DNA of 64,000 bases from positions 23,471,359 to 23,535,358 of the forward strand of contig JALGPY010000008.1 of NCBI GenBank assembly GCA_023055425.1, written 5' to 3'. The notes beneath the pieces were generated by a model. That model did no database searches. It had not been told where the DNA came from and saw nothing but the letters and a program-made list of their open reading frames with translations. Of the stretch, positions 1 through 12,700 are shown piece by piece. Within the stretch, counting starts at the first letter, position 1. The number at the start of each line of letters is the position of its first letter. The DNA is from Linanthus parryae. Its lineage: Eukaryota > Streptophyta > Magnoliopsida > Ericales > Polemoniaceae. A program made the position numbers and the translations under genes.

Positions 1-1
1 C

Positions 2-3000
2 TCTTGCTGGTTTTGCAAGTTGAGTGGTCATAAGAAGTCAGAGTGTCCCAAGCTCCAATCTTTGTCTCATAAGAAGAAGAATAAGCCACAAGGTGAGGTT
101 TTCGTCTGTTTTGAGTCTTCCTTGGTCGATGTCCCACCTAATTCTTGGTGGCTTGATAGTGGAACCTCTATTCATGTTTCTAATTCCTTGCAGGGGTTCT
201 TAAGCAAACACAAGCCTAGGGAAGGTGAAGATCGCATCTTTGTAGGAAATGGAGTCAGCATTCCCATAGTCTTCATTGGTAGCGTCAGGTTGTTTTTTGA
301 GTCCAAATCTAGCATTGTGTTAGAAAACGTTGCTTATGTACCGTCTATAAGACGGAATTTGATTTCCGTGTCAAAACTCGATGTCTCTGGTTACACGTTC
401 ACTTTTGGCAATAATAAGTTTGAGTTATTCTTGAAGTCATCTCTTGTTGGTAATGGATTCTTGTGTGATAGATTGTATCGTTTGAATCTTTCACCTACTC
501 CTTTCTCCTTAAACGTCGAGTGTAGTGGTACCAAAAGACCTTTAAGTAAAGACAAATCTCATGCTCTTTGGCATAGGATACTTGCTCACATTTCTAATGA
601 GAGAGTTCAGAGATTGGTTAAGGAAAATATTCTTCCTGATCTTGAACAAGATGGAGGTGGACCTTGTGTCGATTGCATAAGAGGCAAGATGACTAAAACA
701 AGGAAGCTTGGGTCCACCCGTAGTACGAACCTTTTAGAGATAATCCACACTGATATTTCTGGGCCACACTCTTCAACTTTGTGTGGGAAAAAGTATTTTA
801 TCACCTTCATTGATGATTATTCTCGTTATGGGTTTGTTTATCTGATTCAACATAAGTCAGAGTCTTTGGAGAAATTCAAAATTTTCAAGACCTATGTTGA
901 AAAACAAACAGGAAAGGCGATTAAAATTGTTAGGTCTGACAGTGGGGGTGAGTATTATGGAAAGCACGGTGATTTTGGCCAACACAAGGGACATTTTGCT
1001 GAATTCTCAGAGAACTGTGGAATTGGTGACCAATACACTATGCCTGGTACCCCTGAACAAAATGGTGTGGCTGAGCGTCGTAATCGCACTCTAGATGAGA
1101 TGATGAGGTGTATGTTGAGCTTATCCAAATTACCTGAATCTCTTTGGGGTGAAGCCATTCTCACCGCCATGTATATCTTAAACCGAGTACCCTCAAAATC
1201 TGTTCCTAAAACACCCTTTGAGTTGTGGACTGGAAGAAAACCTAGCTTAAACCATTTTCGTGTATGGGGATGCCCTGCTGAAGTTAAACTCTATAATCCT
1301 GCTGAATCCAAGTTGGGTCCTAGAACCACTCGCTGCTATTTCGTAGGTTATCCAGAGGGGTCAAAGGAATATCGCTTCTATCGTCCTGGTCATGGGACAA
1401 GAATTGTTGAATCTGGCAATGCAAATTCTTTGAAGACAATGTGGGTGATTATGCTTCCCCTACTATTCAGTCTGAAGTGTCCAATGATGAACCAGCTTTT
1501 GTGTCGTTGCCTATTGTGATAGAAAAATCCAGTGCTCCAATTTTAGAGACAATGGATGGAGTGACTGATGCCCCAGTTGTTCCTGTTGAATTGGCACCGC
1601 AAGGTGAGAATGTTCAACAAGATCCACCCCCCGTGCGTAGATCTGAAAGGGTAAGGAGACCCACAACTTATGAGGATTTTGTTTATCTTGGAGAGCATGA
1701 TATAGTTGATCCCATAAGTTACAACGATGCCATTATCAGTGTACAGGCTGATAAGTGGATTGAAGCGATGAAGGAGGAAATGAACTCAATGTCTAATAAT
1801 GAGGTATGAGAGTTAGTTGAGCTTCCTCAGGGTTCTAAAGCCATTGGGTGTAAATGGATTTTCAAGACAAAGAAAGATTCCAAGGGGAGTGTTGAGAGGT
1901 TTAAAGCTAGACTTGTGGCAAAGGGTTTTACTCAAAGAGAGGGTGTGGATTACACTGAAACATTTTCCCCTGTTTCCTCAAAGGATGCTTTTCGCATTAT
2001 TATGACATTAACTGCACATTTTGACTTAGAACTTCACCAAATGGATGTGAAAACAGCCTTCTTGAATGGTGATCTGTATGAGTAGGTGTATATGAAGCAA
2101 CCAGAGGGGTTTGTGTCGACTGGAACTGAAAATTTAGTCTGCAGGTTAAAGAAGTCTATTTATGGCCTTAAGCAAGCCTCAAGGCAATGGTACTTAAAGT
2201 TTCACCAGGTAATGGTATCTCTTGGTTTCATCGAGAATATTGTTGATTCATGCATATATCTCAAGATCAGTGGGAGCAAGTTTATTTTCTTGATTTTATA
2301 TGTGGATGACATATTGCTTGCTAGTAGCGGTTTGGGATTATTGTATGAAGTCAAGAAAATGTTGTCTGATAGCTTTGACATGAAAGACCTTGGTGAGGCA
2401 TCTTTTGTGTTGGGAATTGAAATTAAGAGAGATCGACGTAGGAAACTTTTGGGGTTATCTCAGAGAGCTTACATTGATCACGTCCTCACGAGATTTGGCA
2501 TGCAGAATTGTAAACCTGGTATTGCACCTATTTGCAAAGGGGATAAACTCAATAACACACAATGTCCACTAGATGATATTCAGAGAAAGTCTATGGAAAC
2601 TGTCCCTTATGCAAGTGTTGTTGGTAGTCTTATGTATGCAGCTGTTTGCACTAGACCTGATATAGCTTATGCTACTAGTGTGTTGGGCAGATATTCTTCT
2701 AATCCAGGTCATGATCATTGGGTTGGAGCCAAGAAAGTTCTGAGGTACTTGCAGAAGACCAAGGGTTACATGCTTGTTTATAAGAATGTTGATCCTCTTG
2801 AGATTGTTGGTTATCCCGATGCGAATTTTGCTGGTTGTTCTGATGATAGAAAATCCACCACTGGGTACATATTCATGCTGGCAGGTGGAGCAGTATCGTG
2901 GAAAAGCTCTAAGAAATCTCTCATAGCATCTTCCACTATGGAGGCAGAGATTGTGGCGTGTTTTGATGGTGGGCACAGGCTATATGGCTAATGAATTTTA

Positions 3001-3289
3001 TCGCAGGGTTAAATATTTTCAACTCCATCTCTAAGCCTATGAAAATGCACTGTGATAATATGGCTGCAGTGTTCTTCTCCAAGAACAACAAAAATTCAGG
3101 CGGGTCTAGGTTATAGACATAAAGTATTTCAAGGTTAGAGAATGGGTTGAAAAGGGGGAAGTAGTCTATGAGCACATTGGTACTGCAGACATGTTAGCTG
3201 ATCCACTTACAAAAGGGCTCAGGCCTGTAGAGTTTGCTAAGCATGTTGAGCATATGAACTTAGTTGATTCATTAGATGTGTTTGGTTAG
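2..3289 (+). pseudogene. Decayed copia gag-pol polyprotein (zinc knuckle, PR, IN, RT, RNase H)
   Basis: The frame opens with a CCHC knuckle at 5-46 (C-X2-C-X4-H-X4-C). The protease motif DSGTS follows near 154. The integrase shows the HHCC region (H..H..CVDC) at about 570-680 and a DDE core including DSGGEY and PEQNGVAERR. The RT shows the YVDD catalytic box at 2299-2310, and an RNase H-like end with ADMLADPLTKGL lies near 3185-3220. Damage seen: a frame change between about 1441 and 1519, in-frame stops at 1807 (TGA) and 2083 (TAG), a frame change near 2960 and another near 3100. It encodes no full polyprotein. Family identity is secure; assignment to a copia lineage (Tork-like) is only a guess from the RNase H end. 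Confidence 0.93.
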
Positions 3290-3870
3290 TGGGAGTTTAT
3301 GTAACTCTTTATTAAAAACCCTGAGATGATATTATTTGATGGTTTTATCAAATTCATTCTTGGACTTGCATAATGTGGATTTTATATCATTATTACAAGT
3401 TGTGCTCTTTTTGCATTGAGTTTATGCAGGTTAAGCTATCTCGAGATGAAAAGATTGCTTCGATTTTGAAGCGTTGATGGATCCATGGTAACTAGTGTCT
3501 TGGTTTAAGACATGAATGCTTTGGTATAAAAGCATGGTATCTCGGTTTAGAGATGTGTTAGGACCTGATGTAGAATTTGCATGGTATATTATTGGATCAC
3601 ATGTGCATATATTCTACACTACACTTTACCACACTTTGGGGTCTATGTTGGCAACATGTTGAAATTTGTAATTATGGAAGGTCTTATGTTGATAAATAAC
3701 ATAATTGCCGCCATAGTTCGATTTTAGTATGACTGTTGAACGAGATCCTGTGCTAAGATGAAGTTTGCTTGAACCATGTTTATGGCCATTCAGTTGTTCA
3801 ACCCGAGAGTCGTTTTATAAAAACAAATGTTTTTTTCAAATCCACAATTATTGTTGCCCAAGTGGGAGAA

Positions 3871-4481
3871 TGTAAGAAAAATATTTTAAACTAGTTATTT
3901 GGGCTACCAATAATTGTCTTTCAGTTTTACAAAACGGGTTGAAAGTGGTTCAAGTAATTCATCGGTACGAGCCCAATACTTTAATGATCCTGTGTTTGGG
4001 GCAGGGTGCATCTTAGTGTTATTATTAGTGTGGTAGGAATGTGTGGGCTGTTTGGTCATTGGGCTCCTTGATAGGAGGGCCCAATGACTGTTTATGATTA
4101 TTAGGCCCGGTCCCCTCTCCACTCCCAAAACCCTAGCCAGCTCTTATAAATAAGAGTAGCTGGGGGATTGTTAGCCCTATCGAAAAGCAACAAGAGTGGG
4201 AGTAGGAGGGGAAGATCCGGTGCTCTAGCTCTTCCAATTTTGTGAAGAATCAACTACTACGAAGATGGCTGGATCAAACGGTACGTGTTATTGTTATTGT
4301 AATATCGTAACTGGGGTTTTGATTTCTTGTATGAGATCCAGAAATTATTTAACAGTCTTCTGAAGCGATATGGGATTTCATATTTATCAACTGTATCGAA
4401 ATAATATGCCTCCCTACAATTCTCCAGATTCATATTTATGGACGGTATTGAAAACTATGCGTCGGTACTTCTAATACAACA
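3871..4481 (+). repeat. 3' LTR of the copia element
   Basis: It begins TGTAAG right after a purine tract (AAGTGGGAGAA). It contains a TATA-like CTTATAAATA at about 4142-4152, the expected U3 promoter. It ends at a CA near 4481 (TACAACA), though an end at 4478 is equally possible. The start is clear and the end is approximate because the partner LTR is outside the window. Confidence 0.7.
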
Positions 4482-4596
4482 GATCATTGATTGATTTACT
4501 ATTGAAACCTCCTCTCCCAGTTACACAGCTCTAATCTTTTTATTGAAGCATCCCTCCATCCACACTTCTTATGCTTTCGGTAGAGTAACACATCGA

Positions 4597-7500
4597 TTAA
4601 GACTTGATAAGAACTGCGGCCGAGTCTTCATTCTGTGTAGGAAGTGGAAGGTGGCCTTTCTCCTGAAGGCTCTTCACAGTGTCGTACAACGCCTGCTTCA
4701 CTGGGGTGAATTCCAGACCCAAGTCCTTCAGCTTCTGGTTCGAAAACTTGTATGGCTTCACTCTTGGCTTCGATTCATCCTTGCACCTGCAATTTGCATC
4801 AGAAAACTCGTCATTTTTACTCAGTTAACAAAAGGATGAAGATGAATGCAACAAAACCCAGTTCTGTGCAGCGCGACTATGTTATGTGCACGTTTGGCAT
4901 TCAGGGTCAATCGCCTCCCCTGAATTTTCCAAAACTTCACTAATGTCCCTATATTTTAATGATTTTAGCAACAATACCATTATATTAAAGGGTAAAAGAC
5001 ACTTTCACCCCCTCTAGTTTGACTGAAGGACACTTTCACCCCCTCGTGTTTGGAAAAGGACACTTTTACCCCTTCTATGTGCCGAACTTCAGACATCTAC
5101 ACCTCTTCATTGTGACGCCCTTAGTCTGGACTAGTTCTGGTGTGTCACTAAATATAGTTTTGGAGACAATTATGCCCAATGTCATGCAAAATATGAGGTT
5201 AACCAAGGGTATAATAAACTTTTTGCATGACATATGGAGCAAAATTATCTCCATAACTACTTCCGCTGACAGACTTCACATCTAGACTAACGGCTTCACA
5301 ATAAGAGGGTATAAGGTTACTTGAAGTTCAGCACACTGAATGGGTGAAAGCGTCCTTTTCCAAACAGGAAGGGGTGGTGTATTTTACCCTACATTAAGCA
5401 CATCAATAACCCATCTGAGTCCACATAATCTCACTCGTACTTGTATTATCTCAAAATTTCTACCTTAAAAACGGCCGTTTATAGAAACACCCATTTGATG
5501 TTTTCTTTATCTGTTTTCATGGCTTTTATACAGGAACCAAACATGCTCCATCAGCTCGAGTAGATGATTTGTTAGGAATCATGCATCCGTGAAACGAACA
5601 AAAAAACAGCGAAAGGGAAGAAAAATGGTAGTTGGGGAATCTCAAGTCTTTGGTGTTTCATTCAAAAAAAAAAAAAAAAAAAAACTTAATACTATGTAGC
5701 ACACTTTCTGTCTGCGGTTGTAGTTTACTCAAGGTTAGCGATAACAACGACACTTTACCAAGAAGCAACACTAACAACTTCCAAGTTTTCCGAAAATGTC
5801 AAATTAGGCTTGCTCAATTATTACATTGATAGTTACGTTAGGGTGAATATCACAAGGCCACGCGATAGGATCGGTTGGGTGGGAAAGAGTCCATAAACCA
5901 ACAAGAACTGGTGGATAAGAAAGAAGAGGTTGGTGAAAGAAGAAACACAACAAAACCCACTCCAGAAATAAAGTTAAAGTTTTGTGAGCATGTTTTCTTT
6001 ATATTCTTGAAGCTGGTGGGGGTGGTGTTCCACTTAGAGAGATGCTAGTGGCTAAATGGAGTTCATCACCACATCCCACACCTAACATTCACATGATAAT
6101 AATAGTAATTGTCTTTGTATCACAGACTTAGCCAAATACTCCAATGATAATGTTTCGCAACTCATGTCTCATGGTAGGGTCATTGTGGACTAATTCTTCA
6201 AAGCTGAGTACTAATATACAGAAAAAAAGGGACCATTTTGTCGAAGTAGTTGCTTTGTACCAAACAAAATGCACACCACACCGCATTTGTTCTAACAGAT
6301 GGCGCTTGGAACTTGGAAGTATCATTTGACTGACTCGTGCAAGTCCTCATTATTGAAAAGAAAAAAGTGATGATATTGTGGTAGTAGGTGAAGACTTCAT
6401 CAGAAGCTTCATTGTTTAGGTGTTTTATTGTTTAATCCCTTTTTTTAATGCCAGGAGTTAAGATGTTCTTATCTTCATTTTTGTGACTCCAAATCTGTTC
6501 TCATCATTTGCTATGGTTACTCAGGAATTATCAAAGTTGGGTAAACCTACTCCTTAACATAAATAATATATATAGACCGGTCATGAATAGGTTGGTTTTT
6601 CTTTATCATTCTAAATACAATTTCGAATGTCCTACTTTTTGTTTCAAGAGACGTGACGATAGAGTAGTTGGTGTGATGGTTAAAAGGTAGGAAATTTTAC
6701 TTGAAGGTCGAACTCTAGCCCTATCAATCTTATTCCGTAACTCAACTTTCCATACGGATGAACCCGTAGTAGTTTGAAGACTAAAAATCATCAAATGAGC
6801 ACACCATCATCATGCAAGAAATCGTAGCATGAACAAAAGTAAATTCATTAAAACTTACTTTGTGGGGATGGGATACTCCGGAAAGAACTTGGCGAGAATC
6901 TCTACCACATCACCACGATGAAGAACGCTCTCAGCGCAGAGGTAGCGCCCAGAGGCTGAAGGAGCCTCAAACACTAGAATGTGTGCTAATGCAACATCCC
7001 TAACGTGCACGTAAGCCTGGACAGAGTTGTGGTAGTACTTTGTAGCGCCATTCAAGTACTTGAGGATATGAATGATACTTGCATTGAGAGTTGGTTGCAA
7101 CAATGGTCCAAGCACCAAGACGGGGTTTACCACCACCAAATCTACGCCTTTTTCCTTAGCCACGTCCCATGCTGACTGCTCAGCTACTGCCTTGCCATAG
7201 CAATACCAATTCTGTCGAACAATATCAAGAACTAGAATCAGAATCAACCCAAAAGAACATAGGGCACATTTGTGAAGGTAGTCTAATTCACAGCAGCTAA
7301 ACAATTGCAATGGAATAATTGTGGAAAAAATCATCTCAAATATAGGCTAAATATTTGAAATTGGTGGGCTCGTGAGGAGAAGGGGAAGGGATTGGAGGTG
7401 CTCTCATGATTCATGACTGATTGTTAGCCATTACAAGTGTTCCACGATTCTTTTAGTTCTAAGAGTGTTGGAGGGTAAAAGGCAAGATGACTGCTACAAA

Positions 7501-9292
7501 AAAGTTGAGTAAAAAATGACAGAAGGTGTGAACGATTTTTCTTTCTTCCAATTGTGTATCATCGACTTGGTCCAAACTAAATTATGCCGAAATCAACAAG
7601 GATTGACTACTAAATCTACAAATATTCATCCTTAATTTACTTGTACTAGTGTAGACAAATTAAATGGACAATTAGACAACATAAAGATAATGGAAACTGA
7701 TTCTTGGAAGTTTCCGTCAATATCTTGTTGCTATACCAGAGTCTGGTCAAATGGTTTTGGATCTTTTCGAGAATGTTCCAAAGTGAAACACTTCTAAGAA
7801 GCTACATGAATTTCATGACTTCTACCTGTCTTGGAAATGAGTTTTTTCGCCTTTTTGCAGAAAACCTTCTTGATAGAATATCATACTATTCCTCTGACAT
7901 AAGTCGATTCAAAGAACCATTTGGGACCAGAATAACGAAACTTAACCTTAAAAGCTAACTGAGAATCTTAAAAACTATACCTTGGTGTTCTTGCAGAACT
8001 CAAGGTCACTCCAGCAACTTTCATCCACAACTGTATCAGGGTGCCGGTTAGGGTCCATGGCCACTGCACCAATCGATGAAGTGAACACCACCCGACGAAC
8101 CTTAGCTTCCGCTGCAGCAGTTATAACATTCCTTGTACCAATCACTGCTGGTTCCACCATTTCTTGCTTCAAAAACAAACAATCAAATCCCAAATCAGTC
8201 CCTGGTTTTACGCCATCACTGGCACAATCTTGGTCACCAACAACAAACATTGAAAACCTCCACATACCAAAAAAATTCAACTACAAGACAATAGGTGCAA
8301 TAAATTTAGGTTGTTGATCCAAAACTAGACCCCAAATCACAGTTCAAATAACTGGTGACATCTTTCTCAAATCACCACCATGTGTAATTGCATTGAGGCT
8401 CCGTTTGGTTGGTGGTAAAACGTTTTCCTGTAAATGTTTTCCCTTGTTTTGGTGTTTTGGTGCTGTTTAGTTGGAAGTAAAATGTTTTCCTGTAAAATGT
8501 TTTCCCTCAAATGATGTAAAACGATTTACACATTTCAAATCCGTAAGCCATTTTCCAGAGAGTGAAGGAGCAACAACTCATACTAACACCTCCGCCACCA
8601 CTACCACCTACCTCCACCACGACCCATCACTGCCATTTCCGTCACGGCCCAGTGTTTTGGCAAGAGTCAGCCAAACACGAGGAAATAATTGCAGGGAAAG
8701 CTTTTTCACACAAAACATTTTACGCGTAAAATATTTTCCCTTGTAAAACATTTTACCGCGAACCAAACAGAGCCTAAATGTGTTTCAATTAGGTGCATAT
8801 CACTGTACAAATTTGGGGGAAAACAACCTAAAATAGCCCTAAAACTGGCAACATGCATTCAAATTCTCACCAACAAAACAGATACAAATGAGGCCAAACA
8901 AACAAAACACTTACAGGGTCATCAGTGACAGGTGAAGCAGAGTGGAAAACTCCATCACACCCACCAATCGCTTCACGCAAGCTCTCGAAATCCAGAAGAT
9001 CAGCTTTACACAGCGTCAATCTCTCCTTTGCTCCCTCCAACTCTCTCAAATGCAAGTTCTTCGGATCCTCTGCAACCAAAAAATCGAAAAGTACCCAGAT
9101 CAGTAAACACAAAACCCATATGCTAAACACAAAAATGAACAATACCCAGAAAGCATTAGACCTATTATCACCTGGGTTTCTCACAGTTCCTTTGACGGAA
9201 TAGCCCTTCTGGAGAAGCTCTTTGACCATCCATGAGGCGATGAACCCGCCGGCGCCGGTGACGCAGATGGTTTGGTCGGAGTACGTAGGCAT
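4597..9292 (-). CDS. CCR: Cinnamoyl-CoA reductase, copy 1 (CCR-1), five exons
   Basis: Predicted cytosolic NADPH-dependent reductase turning hydroxycinnamoyl-CoA esters into aldehydes, the first committed monolignol (lignin) step. Exons on the minus strand: 9292-9172, 9069-8915, 8166-7981, 7211-6859, 4786-4597. All introns are GT-AG, and the total of 1005 nt gives 334 aa, normal for the family. Seen in the protein: Rossmann motif [10 protein letters not shown] at residues 10-19, VRNP after it (NADPH side), TSSIG serine, the CCR signature KNWYCYGK spanning the exon 3/4 junction with the Y-x3-K catalytic pair, and HILK, which fits the H-X2-K substrate motif of true CCRs. Introns carry a 400-bp MULE-like MITE and a SINE-like unit (intron 4) and a PIF-like MITE (intron 2); intron 3 is about 550 bp longer than in CCR-2. 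Looks intact. A CCR-like aldehyde or ketone reductase remains possible without enzymology. Confidence 0.95.
4990..5389. mobile_element. MULE-like MITE in CCR-1 intron 4
   Basis: A 400-bp element with terminal inverted repeats beginning GGGTAAAAGACACT on the left, read as GGGTAAAATACACC from the right, with extended similarity inward. It is flanked by a likely 9-bp target duplication, TATATTAAA (4981-4989) and TACATTAAG (5390-5398), with two mismatches. GGGTAA ends plus a 9-bp duplication suggest a Mutator-like non-autonomous element. No coding potential seen. Confidence 0.75.
6655..6740 (+). mobile_element. tRNA-derived SINE-like unit in CCR-1 intron 4
   Basis: The segment has a box A-like TAGTTGGTGTGATGGTTA (about 6665-6682) and a box B-like GGTCGAACTCT (6706-6716) at tRNA-like spacing, as in plant SINE heads. 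It does not fold as a full tRNA, and I could not define the tail or target duplication. Tentative. Confidence 0.4.
8397..8774. mobile_element. PIF/Harbinger (Tourist-like) MITE in CCR-1 intron 2
   Basis: A 378-bp element starts GGCTCCGTTTGGTT and ends AACCAAACAGAGCC, near-perfect inverted ends of the Tourist type. It is flanked by TGA (8394-8396) and TAA (8775-8777), a degenerate 3-bp TWA target. The interior holds short direct repeats of a TAAAATGTTTTCC type. The matching intron of CCR-2 (near 23244) reads straight through without it, giving a paralogous empty site. Confidence 0.82.
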
Positions 9293-9412
9293 GGTGTTGG
9301 TGAAACGACGTAGTTCTGTGGTTTGAGAATGCGGAGAAGAAGAGTTGTTGAGTGTGATCGTGAAGTGTTCGACGAAAGAGCTCTGTGAGTTCTGGAATCA
9401 ATTGGTTTGCTT

Positions 9413-9483
9413 TTTATAAAGGAAACAAACGAGAAGGGCGAAAGTGAAACTGACGAGTGTACACGTAGCTAGCTTCACCTACC
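9413..9483 (-). promoter_or_regulatory. CCR-1 core promoter: TATA box and AC element
   Basis: TTTATAAA at 9413-9420 lies about 121-128 bp upstream of the CCR-1 ATG (9292), a good plant TATA position. CCR-2 has the equivalent TTTATAGAAA in the same aligned place. ACCTACC at 9477-9483 matches the AC-I element bound by lignin MYB factors (known for phenylpropanoid promoters); here it is read on the opposite strand to the gene. The MITE border follows at 9487, so native promoter sequence extends only about 195 bp from the ATG. MYB control is inferred. Confidence 0.6.
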
Positions 9484-9736
9484 ACGAGAAGATATTCAGT
9501 ATCACGGTCACGGGGATATTGGTGACGTGGTGTTACGAGGCACTATAATTGGTTGATTATGCGGTTATTTTCATACGTTTTTTTTTTTTTTTTTTTTTGA
9601 AAGAACCTACACTCAGGTAGGGCGGTTTTATCCGCTTTTCATTAAACTGGGCTTCCAACCCATAAAGAAAACAAATGGGGGGGCTAGGCCTGACCCATAA
9701 TATCAAATTAAAACCAAAAACACCAAACGGGCTCAA

Positions 9737-12700
9737 TCATTCTGCAACATCATGGGCTAACAAGCCCAAAATAAAAGAAGGAGGATTAACATTATAACAA
9801 GCCCAGCTTTGTTGTAGACCGAACGCCGCAAGCTGATGAGCTACTTGGTTAGCTTCTCTTCGTATTCCAGAAATGGCTCTAGAGTCTTCCCCATCTATTC
9901 TGCTTCTAAGTTCATTCATGTATCTTTCCACTTCGGAATTAACAATTCGCTTCGTCTTCATCCATTGAACTAATAACTGAGAGTCTGTTTCCAGTTGAAG
10001 GGGCATAGAAGAGAGATTTATAAACCAAGATCTGCAGAAATCCATGGCTTTTGCTTCACAGACGGTCGAATCAGGAGAGAAGGGGATCTCACCACATCTA
10101 GCTGCCACAAATTGACCCTTATGATCTCTGACCACACATCCAGCCCATGCAACCCTATTCAATTTGTCCATTGCAACATCCGTGTTCATCTTTAAGCAAT
10201 CTGGTGGAGGTGGAAACCATTTCGCCCTAATTTGTGGTGTTGGCAACACTCTGCTGTTTTCTCTCTCAAAAGCTCGATCCACTTCTTGCAGATAAGTAGC
10301 AACCTCTTGAGTTATATTGTCAATTTTAAATATCTGATCCTCCATAACAGATTTGTTTCTTCTGCTCCATATCAACCAGCAAGTCGCCAAAAAGGATCTG
10401 AGATCATCTTGCTGCAATTGTTCGGCGTTCCTGATATCATATCGATTAATGTCGCTGTTAAAGATCTTGCTTTGGAAAGTGCAAGCATCCCAGACTTGTC
10501 TGATTTTTGGGCAATCAAAAAACAAGTGTTGTCTATCTTCAACAGATCTGCCGCAACAAATACAGGAAGCAGGTACAGCTAAACCTCTCCTTCTCAGATT
10601 ATTTTTCAGGGGTAGGTAATTGTTGAATAGTCTCCATCCAAAAATCCTAATCTTCTCCGGGACTTTGAGGCTCCAAATCTTCTGCTGAAAACTGTTTTTG
10701 TTTGGAGAACTAGGACCCTCTGAATTTTGTTGAATCTCGTCAGGGTAGCAGAGTTGGTAAGCAACATGGTAACCTGAGGCAACAGTTTAGTTGCCCTCTT
10801 TAGTATGACCCCATATAAGATTATCCCCTTGTTTGTCAGAACACAAAGGAATTTGGCAGATACATTCAGCTTCACTTTCTGCAAACACCTGATTGATCAA
10901 GTTAACATCCCAGTTTCCATCTTCTGTAATCAAGTCTGAGACTTTTGCTTCCCAGCCCAAATAAGGGTAGCTGTATACTTTCCTTCCCCCATTCATTGGC
11001 AGCCACTTATGTTTGTAAATGCTTGTACTACATCCATCTCCAATAACATGCCTCATGCCTTGATACAGGACTTGTCTACCAATGAGCAAGCTCCTCCATA
11101 TATAAGAGGGATTGGACCCTAGATAGGCAGATAGGAAATTAGATCCCCTGTAATATTTCCCTTCAAGAACTTTGGCCACCAAACTTTGAGGATTGCAGAT
11201 AATCCTCCACCCCTGTTTAGGTAGAAGGGCCATATTAAATGCTTCTAGGTTTCTGAAACCCGTACCTCCTTCTAGTTTCCTAGCACATAGCTTCTCCTTC
11301 TTACACCAATGTAACTTCCTCTTGGTTCCATTACCACCCCACCAGAAGGAGGTGATTTTTCCTTGAAGGTCCTCTGTAACAGAATGAGGAAGCATAAAGC
11401 AGGTCATGATATAGGTAGGAATAGCCTGTAACACAGACTTAATCATAACTTCTCTTCCTGCAATACTTAAGCCCTTTTCATCCCATCCAAAGATTTTGTT
11501 AAAGAACTTCTCTTTGGTCCCTTCAAACAGAATCTTCTTGTTTTTGGCTACTGAAGTAGGAAGACCTAGATATTTGGAATGTCCATCCACTGCATTTACA
11601 TTAAGAATACCAGCCACTTCTCCCTTTTTCTGTACATTTACTTTAGGACTAAAACACAATGCAGATTTGTCATAATTAACACTCTGTCCTGAAGCCTTCT
11701 CATAGAGGTCCAAATTCCTTTTCATCTCCCTTGCTTCCTCTACTGTTGCTCTTCCAAAAAAGACACTGTCATCTGCAAACAGGAGATGAGAAATAGTAGG
11801 ACAAGTTCTAGCAGCCTTCACTCCCTTCAGCTTGCCTTCCCTCAGGGATTTGTTCATAAGATTAGTGATGCCTTCAGTACAAAATGAGGAACAAATAAGG
11901 TGATATTGGATCTCCTTGTCTGATTCCTCTTGAGGGAACAATATTACCCACTAGGTTTCCATTAACCAAAACTGAAAATCTGACAGTTTGAACACACATC
12001 ATAACCTTCTTGACAAACTCCTCATGAAATCCCAGTTTCCCCATTATTGCTTTTAGAAAAGGCCACTCAACCCTATCATAAGCTTTGGCCATGTCCAGTT
12101 TAAGAGAAAAGTAGCCTCCCTTTCCTTTTGACTTTTTGATTGTGTGCATTGTCTCAAAGGAAACAATTACATTATCAGTAATGAGTCTTCCAGGCAGAAA
12201 AGCACTTTGAGTACAATCAATAACATGTTCTAGCACCAGTTTAAGCCTATTGCAGATCATTGTAGAAATAACCTTATAGCACACATTAGTTAGGCTAATT
12301 GGTCTGAAATCCTTCACAGTGCTAGGGCTAGGGATCTTAGGAATTAACACAATAGTAGTAGTATTAATACTAGATAGATCCATACCTTGGTTCAGAACCA
12401 TGAGAGACACTTTGGTCAAGTCTTTACCCACAGTACTCCAATACTGTTGATAAAATAAGGCTGGAACACCATCTGGGCCTGGAGCTTTTAGAGGAGGCAT
12501 TTGAAAAAGAGCAGCTTTAACTTCATCTTCCACATAAGGTTTAATTAAAGCCTCATTCATGTCTTGTGTCACTTTAGGGGGTATAGCTTGTAGCACCTCA
12601 TCCATGTCAACTGCAGAGGCTGAGAACAAATCACTGAAGTAATTAATAAACAACCGCTGTATGTCCTCTTCTTTGTCCACCCATTGTCCCTGACTATTTA

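Larger units (their letters stand above)
1..4481 (+). mobile_element. Ty1/copia retrotransposon, 5'-truncated by the window edge
   Basis: The sequence reads 5' to 3' as the end of a gag zinc knuckle, protease, integrase, reverse transcriptase and RNase H, which is the domain order of Ty1/copia (integrase before RT). It is followed by an untranslated stretch (about 3290-3858), a purine-rich tract at about 3860-3870 and a 3' LTR starting TGTAAG at 3871. The 5' LTR, primer binding site and most of gag lie before position 1, so target duplication and LTR divergence cannot be read here. The coding part has several stops and frame changes, so the copy is dead. It ends about 115 bp past the CCR-1 stop codon, tail to tail with that gene. 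Confidence 0.93.

Noticed and set aside
6663..6716. Possible functional tRNA gene
   Set aside because: Boxes A and B are present only in degenerate form and the sequence gives no complete clover-leaf with anticodon arm.
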